A stretch of 64,000 nucleotides of DNA, from contig NZ_ANIK01000003.1 of assembly GCF_000347175.1 (NCBI RefSeq), forward strand, positions 18,501-82,500, written 5' to 3'. The translations under genes were made by a program, and so were the position numbers. The stretch's first letter is position 1. Each line of letters opens with the position of its first letter. A model generated the notes under the pieces. The model worked only from the letters and a program-made list of their open reading frames with translations, made no database searches and had not been told where the DNA came from. This stretch comes from Leptospira alstonii serovar Sichuan str. 79601 (GTDB lineage: Bacteria > Spirochaetota > Leptospiria > Leptospirales > Leptospiraceae). Positions 1 to 18,689 of the stretch are shown in pieces.

Positions 1-102
1 CGGAACAAAAACTTAGTCGCAAAAGGGAAAAGGAATTCCGCAAGATTCACTTGGAAAAAGGCCGCCCTCGAAACTTTAGAGGTTTATAAAAGTCTCCTTT
101 GA
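1..102 (+). CDS. C-terminal end of a probable glycosyltransferase (partial)
   Basis: Only the last 33 codons lie in the window, open from base 1 to the TGA at 100-102. The tail reads ...KGKRNSARFTWKKAALETLEVY then a short end. The pattern R-F-(T/S)-W-x-K-x-A-x-E-T-L-x-V-Y is the usual closing helix of group 1 (GT4-type) glycosyltransferases, where the C-terminal helix folds back on the N-terminal domain. That is family knowledge applied to a very short fragment. It could be any retaining GT-B enzyme of cell-surface polysaccharide synthesis; substrate cannot be told. Confidence 0.5.
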   Translation, partial: RNKNLVAKGKRNSARFTWKKAALETLEVYKSLL

Positions 103-584
103 AAAGGTTCGTAGCAGTTTTAAAATCCCTCAACCAATTCGTTATAATCATTCGGTAAGTTCCGCCCCCCTCCTAAGAAACAATTCAGGAGTTCCTACAA
201 TTCTAAAGTTTGAAGTCGGTTTTTTAGAACTGATTTCAATACGCGTTGTGTTAGAGCTTTCACATAACTTCTGAATAGCCACGGCCCTTCCCTCCCAAAT
301 CATACTTGACCAAACTTTACATCTGCGGAAACTTCATTCTTTTCTACGCCGACTGCACTCAAAGAGATTGGTCCATGCGTTATTTACTTTCAATCTTGAT
401 GTCGGTCAAAAGCGGATCGAGTTTACGGAGAAGGATTCAGAACATAGCCAAAACATTCTGTCGCTCCTAACTCAATGATAATCAATCAAAAGATTGGAGT
501 TGGTATCTTTGAAAAATATACAAAGCTACAAATATGCAAAAAACTGAATTCGCTTCATAATAACTACAAAGTGGTAAAACAAAA
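103..584. other. Intergenic region without a recognisable gene
   Basis: No convincing ORF is seen on either strand. It contains a short GGAGTTCCTACAA-like sequence near 188-201, a type of degenerate palindrome that recurs in leptospiral intergenic DNA. The promoter of the downstream gene must lie in the AT-rich end (about 500-580), but I cannot place boxes with confidence. Confidence 0.5.
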
Positions 585-1130
585 ATGAACATTCATTGGA
601 AAGGATTGAACGAAAAACTTACGGGAATCACATTGTTGACCAGTTTGTTGGCCGGAGTGAGTGGAGGGATTTTCAGTTTAAACGAGTATTTGGAAGATGT
701 AAAAGCCGAAAAGATAAAATCCACACTGGGTTACGTATCGAATTATTCCACCGGAGAAATTTCCACTTCGAATCAAAGGTTATTTGAAATGTGGGAAAGA
801 GAATACCCAGAACTGGAATCCGCTTTAGAAGCGAATAAAAACGACGCAAAGAAACAAAATGAAGCCTACAAATTGAAATCTTTATCAATCATAAAGGCAA
901 ATAACGCAGGTAAAGATATCGACGTCCTTGTAGGTTTTTATACGTCCCTGATACATTGTGTTCAAAGAAAGATATGCGATGAAACTTCCGCAAAAACTTT
1001 TTTTCATTCCGACATGAATCGTTTTATCAAATTACACTCCGCATATATCAATTATTTACAAAAAAAATGGGATAAGGATATCGGGATGGAAATTGAAAAC
1101 TATCTCAAGAATCAAACGAAAACCAACTGA
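585..1130 (+). CDS. Hypothetical membrane-anchored protein
   Basis: A 181-residue protein of unknown function. Residues about 10-32 form one hydrophobic segment (GITLLTSLLAGVSGGIFSL) after a short basic N terminus, so the protein is probably anchored in the inner membrane with the rest soluble. The remainder is a charged, mostly helical domain with two cysteines (about residues 124 and 130, CVQRKIC). Overall layout resembles DUF4760-type proteins (one TM helix followed by a helical domain with a C-terminal aromatic patch), but that is only an impression. It stands alone, with AT-rich noncoding DNA on both sides, and codon use looks like its neighbours. Confidence 0.6.
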   Translation: MNIHWKGLNEKLTGITLLTSLLAGVSGGIFSLNEYLEDVKAEKIKSTLGYVSNYSTGEISTSNQRLFEMWEREYPELESALEANKNDAKKQNEAYKLKSLSIIKANNAGKDIDVLVGFYTSLIHCVQRKICDETSAKTFFHSDMNRFIKLHSAYINYLQKKWDKDIGMEIENYLKNQTKTN

Positions 1131-1428
1131 AGACGGTTAGAAAGAGTTTCTTCGTCGGAATTTGAATCATCCTATAATTAATATATAAAAGAGATGCTGC
1201 TTCCCCTTCAATGTTATTTCCGACTCAAGGGCTTTAAAAAATTATTTTCAGAACGCAGTATGTAAATTTCAGAAAAATTAATTAATCTCATAATTTTATT
1301 AACCGACAGCCAATTTAAATTATTTATGATTTTATATTAAATTTTTAAAAATAACATCTTAAGTTTTCGCACATTAGAAATCTTGTTTGAGATAATTAAA
1401 CTATTTTTGTTTTCTACTTCTTTAGAAA
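1131..1428. other. AT-rich intergenic region
   Basis: About 300 bases, very AT-rich from 1255 to 1420, between convergent genes. I see no ORF and no clear hairpin-plus-T-run terminator. Confidence 0.4.
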
Positions 1429-1608
1429 TCACTTTCTCTTAGAAAGAATTTCTTCCTTGCGAACTTTCAATGTTAAGAATAGTTCCTCTCTTTCGTCGTC
1501 GGTGTAACGGGACCAGTTTCCGATTTCGTCGATGGTCCTAAAACATCCCCGGCAATAACCGGATTCAAAATCCATCGTACAGATTTTATTACAAGGCGAA
1601 CGAACCAA
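1429..1608 (-). CDS. DUF1289 family small cysteine protein
   Basis: A 59-codon gene starting at TTG 1608-1606 and ending with TGA 1431-1429. The product has four cysteines in the arrangement SPCNKIC...GYCRGCFRT followed by I-D-E-I-G-N-W-S-R-Y, which is the DUF1289 signature (SPCxxxC-x(n)-C-x-G-C-x-R-T-x-x-E-I-x-x-W). Family members are small, probably metal-binding proteins with no assigned function. The start lies 5 bases after the stop of the Kef-type antiporter, so the two are almost certainly cotranscribed and perhaps translationally coupled; the in-frame stop just upstream (1618-1616 region) leaves TTG as the only sensible start. The homology is strong; the role is unknown. Confidence 0.75.
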   Translation of the reverse strand: MVRSPCNKICTMDFESGYCRGCFRTIDEIGNWSRYTDDEREELFLTLKVRKEEILSKRK

Positions 1609-1613
1609 TTTGT

Positions 1614-3401
<1,788 letters not shown>

Positions 3402-3863
3402 CTACGGTTTTATCCTAAACTTTATTTCTTACCGCGCCTTGGTTTTTACGATAAGCGTTCGGTTGTTTTCCTATCAGATCTTGCCCTATTTCGGATAATA
3501 GCAAACCCGACATTTCGTTGTTTTTATAATAACCAAATTCGCATGTTGCTTAGATCTCAAGATAAACTTGTCGGAACTCCGACAAGTATCGCCGCTTTTA
3601 ATCGTTCTTATTCCGATTATCCTCTCAACTTATGGAATTGATTACGGCCTTTACGTATTTCAATAATTTTGCGATAAGCTGTAAATCACCCCGCATGCAA
3701 AGGTATGAAAGATTCTCAAACTAAAAAACATTTTTTTTACCCGCCCGGCAAAAACCGAGTCATAAAAAATCATACGGTAATTCGAAATTTTAAAACGACA
3801 TTGTTTACGAAGAAACAATCTCCTAAAAAACGAATCGTTTCTTTCAAACTCGCAAAGAAAATA
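3402..3863. other. Intergenic region with a dispersed palindrome
   Basis: About 460 bases upstream of the antiporter and downstream of hpt. The ORFs that can be drawn here have no protein-like features. It carries one perfect palindrome (3567-3586, listed separately) and a GC-poor tail with several T/A runs. The antiporter promoter should lie in 3402-3480, not placed. Confidence 0.5.
3567..3586. repeat. Dispersed palindrome, copy 1 (CTTGTCGGA-AC-TCCGACAAG)
   Basis: Perfect inverted repeat with 9-base arms and a 2-base centre, preceded by TCAAGATAAA. A second member, AAGATAAATC followed by TGTCGGAATTCCGACA, lies at 33561-33586. The shared left flank and core show they belong to one repeat family. 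Confidence 0.6.
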
Positions 3864-4405
3864 TTAAACGGAAAATTCCCCCGATTCCAAAACGCAAATA
3901 TCCGGCAGATTTCTGTACTTTCCGTCGAAATCCATACCGTAACCCACAACGAACTCGTCGGGAATTCTCCAACCCACGTATTTGACCGGGAATTCCAAGA
4001 TGTTTTTTCTTTCTTTTAAAAGTAGTGTTACGATTTCCAGACTTGCGGGATTACGAGTAAAGATATGTCTTACGAGATATTGAAGAGTAAAACCGGTATC
4101 TAAAATATCTTCCACGAGAATCACATGGCGATCCGAGAGATCGGTATCGATGTCTTTTAACAGCTCGATCCTTCCGGTTGAGGACGTTCCTGAATAAGAT
4201 CTTGCCTGAACAAAATCGATTTCCGTAGAATAAGGAATCGCTTTTGTTAAGTCCGTAAAAAAGTAAATTCCGCCTTTTAATACGCAGATAAAAATCGGAT
4301 TTAGTTTTTTATAATCTTCTGTTATTTCAGAAGCGATAGATTTTACTTTTTCAGAAATCTCATCCCGACTAAAACGAGGATGTAAAATGTCGGAACCTAT
4401 CTTTT

Positions 4406-4409
<4 letters not shown>
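3864..4409 (-). CDS. hpt: Hypoxanthine phosphoribosyltransferase
   Basis: Purine salvage enzyme that joins hypoxanthine (and usually guanine) to PRPP to give IMP or GMP in the cytoplasm. The PRPP-binding signature is VILVEDILDTGFTLQYL (residues about 98-114), and the loop with FICVLKGGIYFFTDL matches the family's LKG motif. With the start at ATG 4409 (MKKIGSDILHPRF) the protein is 181 residues, the usual length for HPRT; a longer reading adds 18 residues without family features. This ATG overlaps the stop of the upstream phosphohistidine phosphatase gene as ATGA, so the two are translationally coupled. The pairing with sixA is not an obvious pathway link. Confidence 0.9.
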
Positions 4410-4939
<530 letters not shown>

Positions 4940-4998
4940 CTCTCCGGTCAACTTTAAATTCATTGACAAGGGGCAAAAGAGGACGTTAATAATGGGCT

Positions 4999-5673
4999 AT
5001 GAAAAATGTCTTTGCGTTAGCAGGAATGGTTTTACTCGTTTTAATACCGGCCGTGTTAGGCGCACAGTTAGCGGGACCTCCGGACGAGGAAAAAGCAAAA
5101 AAGGACGTTCAAACTCATTGGCTTAAAAAGAATACCGGCGATAAAATCCAATCCATAGAAAGCAACGGAGAACCCGTTCTTATCGAAAACTCCAAACCCA
5201 ACGCGGATATTTTATATAAATTTCCGTTTTTAGTCACCGCAAAACGCAAAGACGGTAGCATAACGCGTACCGAAGTCGGAGCGAATTACGTTTTTATCCG
5301 CACGAAAGGTTGGTTGTTTTCAGAGTTAGGTTTTGGTAAAAATATAGTTCTCTCCGATCCGGGCAAAGAATCCCCTGATAAAGAAACCGCTCTTAAATTG
5401 ATCGAGGAAAGTTTACTCCAAGATCGATGGAAAGGAAAAACGATCGAAAATCTAAAAATCAGCGAACCGATGGCGGGAAGCGATTTGGATACGCATTGGT
5501 ATCGTTATTCGGGAGAATACGAAGTTTCCGAATTTAACATTCGTTATACGTGCTCGAACCTGATCGTAAGACTGTTCAAAGAGGATCCTTCCGCAACGGA
5601 TTGGAAGCTGGATTGGAAAGAAAAAGGAATTTGCAGACAGGTTTCCGGAAATACAAACGAACCTTCTCCTTAA
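4999..5673 (+). CDS. Secreted or periplasmic protein of unknown function
   Basis: 224 residues with a clear signal peptide (MKNVFALAGMVLLVLIPAVLG-AQ). The mature part is hydrophilic, with alternating aromatic residues suggesting a beta-rich fold, and two cysteines (about residues 185 and 214) that could form a disulfide in the periplasm. I do not recognise the family. It is transcribed divergently from sixA, with 83 bases between; a TTGACA-like sequence (about 4962-4967) followed by a TAATGG/TAATAA-like box near 4987 may be its promoter. No neighbour gives a hint of function. Confidence 0.65.
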   Translation: MKNVFALAGMVLLVLIPAVLGAQLAGPPDEEKAKKDVQTHWLKKNTGDKIQSIESNGEPVLIENSKPNADILYKFPFLVTAKRKDGSITRTEVGANYVFIRTKGWLFSELGFGKNIVLSDPGKESPDKETALKLIEESLLQDRWKGKTIENLKISEPMAGSDLDTHWYRYSGEYEVSEFNIRYTCSNLIVRLFKEDPSATDWKLDWKEKGICRQVSGNTNEPSP

Positions 5674-5790
5674 ATGGAAATATATCTCAACCTTTGATAT
5701 GCAGAATTCCTAACACCCTATTAACGTGAGTTCGGCGTAAAAGAATTTGGGCTCATAAGAAATTCAATGTTCCCTCTAAGGATCGCAACA

Positions 5791-5825
<35 letters not shown>

Positions 5826-5960
5826 TTTATTACACAGAACTTAAGATTAGAATATTATAAAGTTTTTTATGATCAAAACTGAACGTAAAACCCGCTTTGA
5901 TTTCGGATAAAAACCGGCAAACCTACAAAAATTCCTCTCCGAACAACATGCGTTTTTCTT

Positions 5961-6554
<594 letters not shown>

Positions 6555-6558
6555 TTTC

Positions 6559-8010
<1,452 letters not shown>

Positions 8011-8059
8011 TCCCTAATTTATATTTAATAAAATCGTAATATTCTAAAACAATCCTAAA

Positions 8060-9178
<1,119 letters not shown>

Positions 9179-9204
9179 CTCTAAAACTATTTAATTCTCA
9201 GGAA

Positions 9205-11252
<2,048 letters not shown>

Positions 11253-11381
11253 GACGAGCTCTTTTCCTATTTTAGTTTCGGTTTTCCGTCGAAATGGATA
11301 TCGAATTAAAATCGACGATTCGATCGATTTTCAACGTTATGCGCCGTATACTCTTACAAACGATTATTCAAATAACGCACA

Positions 11382-12113
11382 TTAGGCGTTTTTTACGATT
11401 CCGTAAATCAAGGACGGGAAAAAACGCAAGGCCCACCTCAAATACTTCACAACTCCGATTCCGATATATTCCCGATCCCTTTCCAGGGCGGAAATAAATT
11501 CGTCGGCCAATGCGGAGGTAGTCAACTTGTTTTTTCCTCTTCCTTCCGTCATCGGAGTATCCACTTGAGGAGGAAGCATCTCGATCACTTTAACGTTGGT
11601 TCCTTCCATTTGATAACGAAGCGCCTCCGTAAAAAGATGCAAACCCGCCTTTGTTCCGCAATAGAGAGGAGCCGATTTTTTAGGAACCAAGGCTAAGCCC
11701 GAAGTCACGTTCACAATCGCGGACTTAGGTTGCGATTTTAGAATCGGGATCAAGATAGATATAAGACGAACCGGAACGGTTAAATTTGTTTGAATTTCCT
11801 TTTCGATCGAAACGCTTTGATCCGAATCTTTCGAAAAATCGGGATTGAATTGTATCCCTGCGTTGTTGATCAAAATATTAAGCGAAGTATATTTTTTGCG
11901 AATCAAAGAAATCAAGGTATCAAAATCCTTCGACTTTGTAAGATCGCAACGAATGGTTTTTATTCCGGGAATCGACGACAACTCGGAAAGGGAATCCTTG
12001 TTTCTTCCCAAAGCGAGAACCGTGTTTCCCAAACCCGCAAACCTCTTTGCAAGTTCGAGACCGATTCCCGAAGTTGCACCGGTGATCAATATCGTATTTC
12101 CGGAAAGTTTCAT
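11382..12113 (-). CDS. Short-chain dehydrogenase/reductase
   Basis: 243 residues, classical SDR. The NAD(P)-binding TGATSGIGLEL motif is at residues about 10-20, NNAG (LNILINNAGIQF) at about 80-91, and the catalytic S-x12-Y-x3-K triad is in VTSGLALV...PLYCGTKAGLHLF. The YCGTK context and C-terminal helix resemble DltE-type SDRs, in which the tail associates with the membrane (YLRWALRFFPSLIYGIVKNA). Substrate unknown. The gene lies 61 bases downstream of the kinase-like gene on the same strand. Confidence 0.85.
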   Translation of the reverse strand: MKLSGNTILITGATSGIGLELAKRFAGLGNTVLALGRNKDSLSELSSIPGIKTIRCDLTKSKDFDTLISLIRKKYTSLNILINNAGIQFNPDFSKDSDQSVSIEKEIQTNLTVPVRLISILIPILKSQPKSAIVNVTSGLALVPKKSAPLYCGTKAGLHLFTEALRYQMEGTNVKVIEMLPPQVDTPMTEGRGKNKLTTSALADEFISALERDREYIGIGVVKYLRWALRFFPSLIYGIVKNA

Positions 12114-12174
12114 GATCCGTTCATCTTCTTTTTTGAAACGGATTGATCAAGCAATTCACAAATCCAAATCGGAA

Positions 12175-13065
<891 letters not shown>

Positions 13066-13405
13066 AAATTCGCTTCCTTCCGAATGATTTCGGTTCTTTT
13101 CCTATGGATAGAAAATCGGTCTGAAAGGTTCCCGGGTTGATTGAAATTTACCGCGTTTCTCAAAAGTTAACGAACGATTCATGGATAAAGACAAAAGCCG
13201 CTTGAGTTTCCATTTATTCTATCAAAATGTTAAGCCGCAACGGTTCTTATGAATTAACTCCGATGATCCGTAAGACGTGAACATCTTAAGAATTCTTACC
13301 GCACGCTTATTGTTTGCCGAATGTGCACTATGAGCAACAGTCCGTTCCGTACATTGGTGTTAGACTTTGATCGCACCCATTAAGGGACAATCGATATTGT
13401 TTTAG

Positions 13406-13573
13406 AAGGATATTTTTTCAAGACCGTATACGATCCGTTATACGGGACCAGTCATCTTATCGGATGGCAATTTTAAATATTCTCCACATCCGAAAGATTT
13501 CGTTAATTTGATTAAGAATTATAAAATCAGAATCATTCTTTCGATTACTGCAATTTCCAAAAACGACTTTTGA
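13406..13573 (+). pseudogene. Remnant of an IS3-like transposase (OrfB C-terminal part)
   Basis: An open stretch of about 55 codons, closed by TGA 13571-13573, without a sensible start. It encodes GPVILSDGNFKYSP then KDFVNLIKNYKIRIILS, which lines up with the DDE region of IS3-family OrfB proteins (HSDrGsQYtS, then a helix with L-x-x-x-x-I-x-x-S-M-S). Key catalytic residues and the rest of the transposase are missing, and no terminal inverted repeats were found, so this is a dead fragment at best. The match rests on my reading of one motif and could be chance. Confidence 0.35.
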
Positions 13574-13662
13574 AGTTTTCAATTTTATCTCGATGATACA
13601 TAAGGAATTCAAGTTATCGTTTGATTGAGATTTTTATAAATTCCAACCTACCGAAGACGGCT

Positions 13663-13703
13663 ACTTGCAAAAAGTATGATTTTCTGATAGATAAAATCTC
13701 CGA
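13663..13703 (-). repeat. Terminator-like dispersed hairpin, copy 1
   Basis: On the minus strand it lies 30 bases past the stop of the ferredoxin/NuoB-like gene and reads CGGAGATTTTATCTATCAGA then AAATCATACTTTTTGCAAGT: a short hairpin (GATTTT / AAAATC) followed by a T run. This is the arrangement of an intrinsic terminator for the complex I-like operon. Sister copies are at 32344-32386 and 33652-33693. Confidence 0.55.
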
Positions 13704-13732
13704 CTGCCTTTTTAATTCTTATCTAATTTAGA

Positions 13733-14550
13733 TTATTTTGTTTTTCTTAAGTTTTGAACGTATTTTGCGAGTTCGGCACGAAAAGAAAATTCCCTTATTC
13801 CCATCAGATAACGAAACGCGGAAACGATCACATCGGGACGCGGAGGATCTCCCGCGATAAACAAATCCGGTTCTTTTGGAAGTTTACCAAGTTTAAATAA
13901 CCCGCCGGAAACCGCTTCCGATCCGCAAGCTATCAAAGCTTTCGGAGAAGGCATCGTTTCCCATGCGGTATCTAACGGACCTTCCATATTCGGTCCGACC
14001 GGTCCTGAATAAACCAATGCGTCCGCGTGTTTCGGAGAAGCTACCACTCGAACCCTGCTCGCTTCACTATCAAAAAGAGAGTTGAAGCTCGCGTTGATTT
14101 CCGCTTCGGTAGTATTATTACCGGCGGCCGCAACTTCTCTGTATTGGAATCCGTTTTTTTTCGTGATCTTCCTGAATTGTTTCACTTCTTCGGTTTCTAC
14201 TTCCGGTTTTTCATCGGGTATTCCGCCGATATACGTTACCTTTAAGGCCTCGCGATCCGTGGAATATACGTGAACAAAACCGGAATCTATGATCTTACCG
14301 TCGGAACACACCTCCGAACATCTCCCGCATTGCAGACAAGCGCCGTAATCAAAACTCATCTTATCCTTAGAATGAATTTTGAGAGAATGTGTCGGACAAA
14401 CTTGTTCGCAGGATTTACACGTTAGGCAAGACTCGTTCGAAGTCAAAACGGGAACCGGAATACCTCTTGCGTTCGGATTGAACGGGGAAACTTTCTTGTA
14501 GTTCATCGTCTTTGCCGGACGAAGAATATTCAGTATTTCGAATATAATTT

Positions 14551-14554
<4 letters not shown>
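13733..14554 (-). CDS. Ferredoxin fused to a NuoB/HyfI-like domain lacking N2 cluster ligands
   Basis: 273 residues. Residues about 43-85 hold two intact 4Fe-4S motifs, CLTCKSCEQVCP and CLQCGRCSEVC, as in HycF/HyfH/NuoI. The rest (about 125-262) is homologous to the NuoB/HyfI/HycG small subunit: SPKHADALVYSGPV, MPSPKALIACG and GDPPRPDVIV align with SPRHADVLLVTGPV, MPxPKxVIAxG and GCPPRPE. However the cysteines that bind the proximal (N2) cluster are gone: the SCNGC position reads AGNNT, the GDCxxSGG position reads GSEAVSGG, and GCPPRP reads GDPPRP. The protein is therefore an unusual fusion that can accept electrons on ferredoxin clusters but not pass them through N2. Last gene of the operon; its start overlaps the previous stop by 4 bases. 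Confidence 0.85.
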
Positions 14555-15960
<1,406 letters not shown>

Positions 15961-17169
15961 TCAAAATCCTCCTTGCAACAATCGATAAAATCCCCAAATC
16001 CCGATCCCCAAAAGGGTGGAACAGAGAAGTAAGGAATCAAGAAGTCGAATATTCAACGTTAAAGCGAAGTCCTTTGCGAACGGCCTGTGTTTCAAATTAA
16101 ACAACGGAACGGTTTTATATATGATTACTCCAAAAAAAACCAAACCGAGAAAGGGTACGGAAATCACAAACCATTGTTTTTGCGCCCAACCCGCCTTTAA
16201 GAGTAGAAGATCGCTGACAAAGACCGGCGATCCGGGAAGTACGAACGCGAGGAAGATCGCTATCGTATAAAGGGAAAGCGCCCTTTTATTGATCGCCTCC
16301 GAAAGAAATATCTTACTCAATTCCCTTGCGCCCGAATCCATTCTTACGATTCCCATCGTTAAAAAGAGAAGGGCTTTTAAAACGATATTACCCGCCATTA
16401 AATAGTTAAAAATCGAATCCGGAAGATCCATCCAAAGAAATATCGCAAGAGCCCCGCTGTGAAACAAAGCGACTTTCGCCGTCATCATTCTTAAGTCGTT
16501 TCTTTGATACAAAGCAACGATACTCTGAAGCATCGTCGCCAGACCGAGAATCAGCAAACCGTCGGCGGCGCTGAACGTAGTCGGATACAATTGATGATCC
16601 ATATGGATGAAAGGACGAATTGCAAAACAAACCGAAACCGGAATGAAAGCCGCGATCAAAGCCGAAATTTGACTCGGACTATCCCCGTAGGTATCGACAA
16701 CCCATACGTGATTCGGGAACAATCCCAATTTCGCGGAATAGCCGAAGATGGCCAACCATAGCCCGATTTCAATCCACAGATTTTCAGGATGTTCCGAAAT
16801 ACGTCCCGCGAGAATTTCCACGGGGTGATCGATGCCGTGTAACGTTGCCGTTACGATTATGATCCCGAGAAAAGCAAGCCCCAATCCGAACGAATTGATC
16901 AAAAGAAACTTCCAGGCAATCGGAAACGATTTTGATGTCCCGCTCGAAGATACGAGCAACGTTCCCGTAAAAGTCGTCGCTTCGATGAGAACCCATTGTA
17001 ACGCGGAACCTTCCGCATTCCATGCGGCAAAACTCAAAGAAGCGCATACGATCATTAAGACGGACCACATGGCAATCCGACTTTGACCTCTGGTCGGCGC
17101 AAAAATATAAGCGATCAAAATAATAAGGAGAACGACGGCCCCGATACCGTTTAGATAAAATAGAGTCAT
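15961..17169 (-). CDS. HyfF/NuoN-like proton-pumping membrane subunit
   Basis: 402 residues with roughly 11 membrane helices, shorter than HyfF or NuoN (about 480-530). It keeps the glutamate of TM5 (WVLIEATTFTGTLLV) and the lysine helix GYSAKLGLFPNHVWVVDTYG (about residues 143-162) that belong to the proton channel in antiporter-like subunits; this wording (SAKLGLFPNHVWVVD.YGDSPS) is specific to the HyfF/HycC branch. It would form part of the inner-membrane arm. The gene overlaps the HyfE-like stop by 4 bases and abuts the large-subunit gene. Confidence 0.85.
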   Translation of the reverse strand: MTLFYLNGIGAVVLLIILIAYIFAPTRGQSRIAMWSVLMIVCASLSFAAWNAEGSALQWVLIEATTFTGTLLVSSSGTSKSFPIAWKFLLINSFGLGLAFLGIIIVTATLHGIDHPVEILAGRISEHPENLWIEIGLWLAIFGYSAKLGLFPNHVWVVDTYGDSPSQISALIAAFIPVSVCFAIRPFIHMDHQLYPTTFSAADGLLILGLATMLQSIVALYQRNDLRMMTAKVALFHSGALAIFLWMDLPDSIFNYLMAGNIVLKALLFLTMGIVRMDSGARELSKIFLSEAINKRALSLYTIAIFLAFVLPGSPVFVSDLLLLKAGWAQKQWFVISVPFLGLVFFGVIIYKTVPLFNLKHRPFAKDFALTLNIRLLDSLLLCSTLLGIGIWGFYRLLQGGF

Positions 17170-17786
17170 GTCGATACCTCGTCTTTTTCGGATTCATGCT
17201 CGTTTTGCATACTGACTCTGAGAGTCGAAGCCGCGCCGATAATAAACACCGCATCAAGGAACGAACCGAATTCTATACCCAACGGCAAACCGGTTCGTAG
17301 AATTTGTGTCAGAAGAAACGTCCCGTTTTCAAAAACGCCGAAGGAAGCGATTACCGGAACCCAATGACGACGAACCACAAAGCCGACCATTCCGACATAT
17401 AATATTAGAAAAGTATAAAGGAAGGACATTTGATTCACTTCGCCAAAACGGTATTTGGTAAAACCGAACATTAAAAATCCAATCAACGCACCGATCGATA
17501 AAAGTGCGAAAGTCGGAATGTAACCGATTTTCGGAAACGTAGATTCTACGGAGTTGGTTTTTCTTGCCGTCCAGAAAAGGATAAGCGGCGTTAGAATTAC
17601 TTTAAAAAAAACGATCATACCCGCCAAAAAAAGACTATGAGTATTGAAACCCGAGTCTTCAAAAAGCGGGACAAGCAGGAAAACACTTTGAAAACCGAGT
17701 AATAACACCAAACGTTTTATCCGATTTTCCAATAAAACCACAACTCCTATCAATAGGAGAATTAAATAACTGAATTCTGTTCCCAT
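17166..17786 (-). CDS. HyfE-like membrane subunit
   Basis: 206 residues with about six membrane helices and a short hydrophilic C terminus. Size, position between the HyfC-like and HyfF-like genes and the helix pattern match HyfE, a NuoK-related subunit fused to extra helices; identity rests on context as much as sequence. It probably lines the proton path next to the pump subunits. Starts 15 bases after the HyfC-like stop, ends with an ATGA overlap with the HyfF-like gene. Confidence 0.75.
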   Translation of the reverse strand: MGTEFSYLILLLIGVVVLLENRIKRLVLLLGFQSVFLLVPLFEDSGFNTHSLFLAGMIVFFKVILTPLILFWTARKTNSVESTFPKIGYIPTFALLSIGALIGFLMFGFTKYRFGEVNQMSFLYTFLILYVGMVGFVVRRHWVPVIASFGVFENGTFLLTQILRTGLPLGIEFGSFLDAVFIIGAASTLRVSMQNEHESEKDEVST

Positions 17787-17801
17787 ATAATTTTCCTAGG
17801 A

Positions 17802-18689
17802 TCATCCTAATTTGAGAAGTATGCCCAAGAAGAGCATAAAGATAAAATTTAAACCCAGTAGTTCGGGAATCCAACGCCATCGTCTTCTCGTACTATTCGA
17901 TTCTATATATCCCACACAAAACGAAACGAAAAGCGCTCCTAAAATCGCAACGACGTCCAACCAGAATTTCGAAACGGTATGGTTTATAAAAAACTCCCCG
18001 TGATAAATTCCGATCTTTGCGACAAATAAAAACAAGGAACTCGTTTTGAGTTGTTGCGCTAACTCGAAAAACGCGCGCCTGCTTCCGGAGGCCTCCAAAA
18101 GCATCGCTTCGTGAACCATAGTAAGTTCGAGATGGGTTCTCGGATCGTCAAACGGCGGTTTGGCGAGTTCCGCTAAGATTACCAACGAAGTGCCGAGCAG
18201 AAATAATCCGCCGAACGCAAGGCTCGCAAAATTCGCGTTCACGACGATATGAGATTCGAATACGACTAAAACCAGAATCAAAACAGGTTCGCAGAACACG
18301 AAAAGAATCACTTCTCTCGCCGATCCCATTCCTGCAAAGGAAGTTCCGTTTTCCACCGAATAGGCGAGTAACGCGAATCGGATGATTCCTATTAAAAAGG
18401 GAATCAAAAGAAACGAAGCCCATTCGTAACTGACCAAACTCCAAACGACCAATCCCGCGACAAAGGCGATGACAGGAGACGCTTCCGTAAAAAATCCGGA
18501 AAAGGGTCCGTCCACCGGTTTTTTACGGATCATTCTCATCGCATCGTAGAGAATTTGAAACACGGGCGCGCCGATTCTTCCTTGCGCATAAGAACGAACT
18601 TTGAGCACGATTCCACCGCAAAGAAACGGAAGAAGCAAAAACGAAAGGATCCGAACTACCGAGTCAAGGTATCCAAGAATAATTTCCAT
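17802..18689 (-). CDS. HyfC/HycD/NuoH-like membrane subunit
   Basis: 295 residues with about eight membrane helices. The NuoH-type cytoplasmic loop RIGAPVFQILYDAMRMIRKK (about residues 38-57) and the acidic loop FDDPRTHLELTMVHEAMLLE (about 178-197) are well conserved; the latter carries the glutamates at the junction between the peripheral and membrane arms. This subunit normally transmits redox energy to the pumps. Its start lies inside the preceding gene (34-base overlap in another frame), showing tight coupling. Confidence 0.85.
   Translation of the reverse strand: MEIILGYLDSVVRILSFLLLPFLCGGIVLKVRSYAQGRIGAPVFQILYDAMRMIRKKPVDGPFSGFFTEASPVIAFVAGLVVWSLVSYEWASFLLIPFLIGIIRFALLAYSVENGTSFAGMGSAREVILFVFCEPVLILVLVVFESHIVVNANFASLAFGGLFLLGTSLVILAELAKPPFDDPRTHLELTMVHEAMLLEASGSRRAFFELAQQLKTSSLFLFVAKIGIYHGEFFINHTVSKFWLDVVAILGALFVSFCVGYIESNSTRRRWRWIPELLGLNFIFMLFLGILLKLG

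Larger units (their letters stand above)
13066..13732. other. Gene-poor region with transposase remnant and terminator-like repeat
   Basis: 667 bases between two minus-strand operons. It holds a decayed transposase-like reading frame (13406-13573) and one copy of a dispersed hairpin repeat (13663-13703), both listed separately. The promoter of the kinase-SDR unit should be in 13066-13150 but is not clear. Confidence 0.6.

Noticed and set aside
3705..4019. 104-codon plus-strand ORF
   Set aside because: Its second half runs antisense through hpt and its first half is lysine-rich noncoding DNA.
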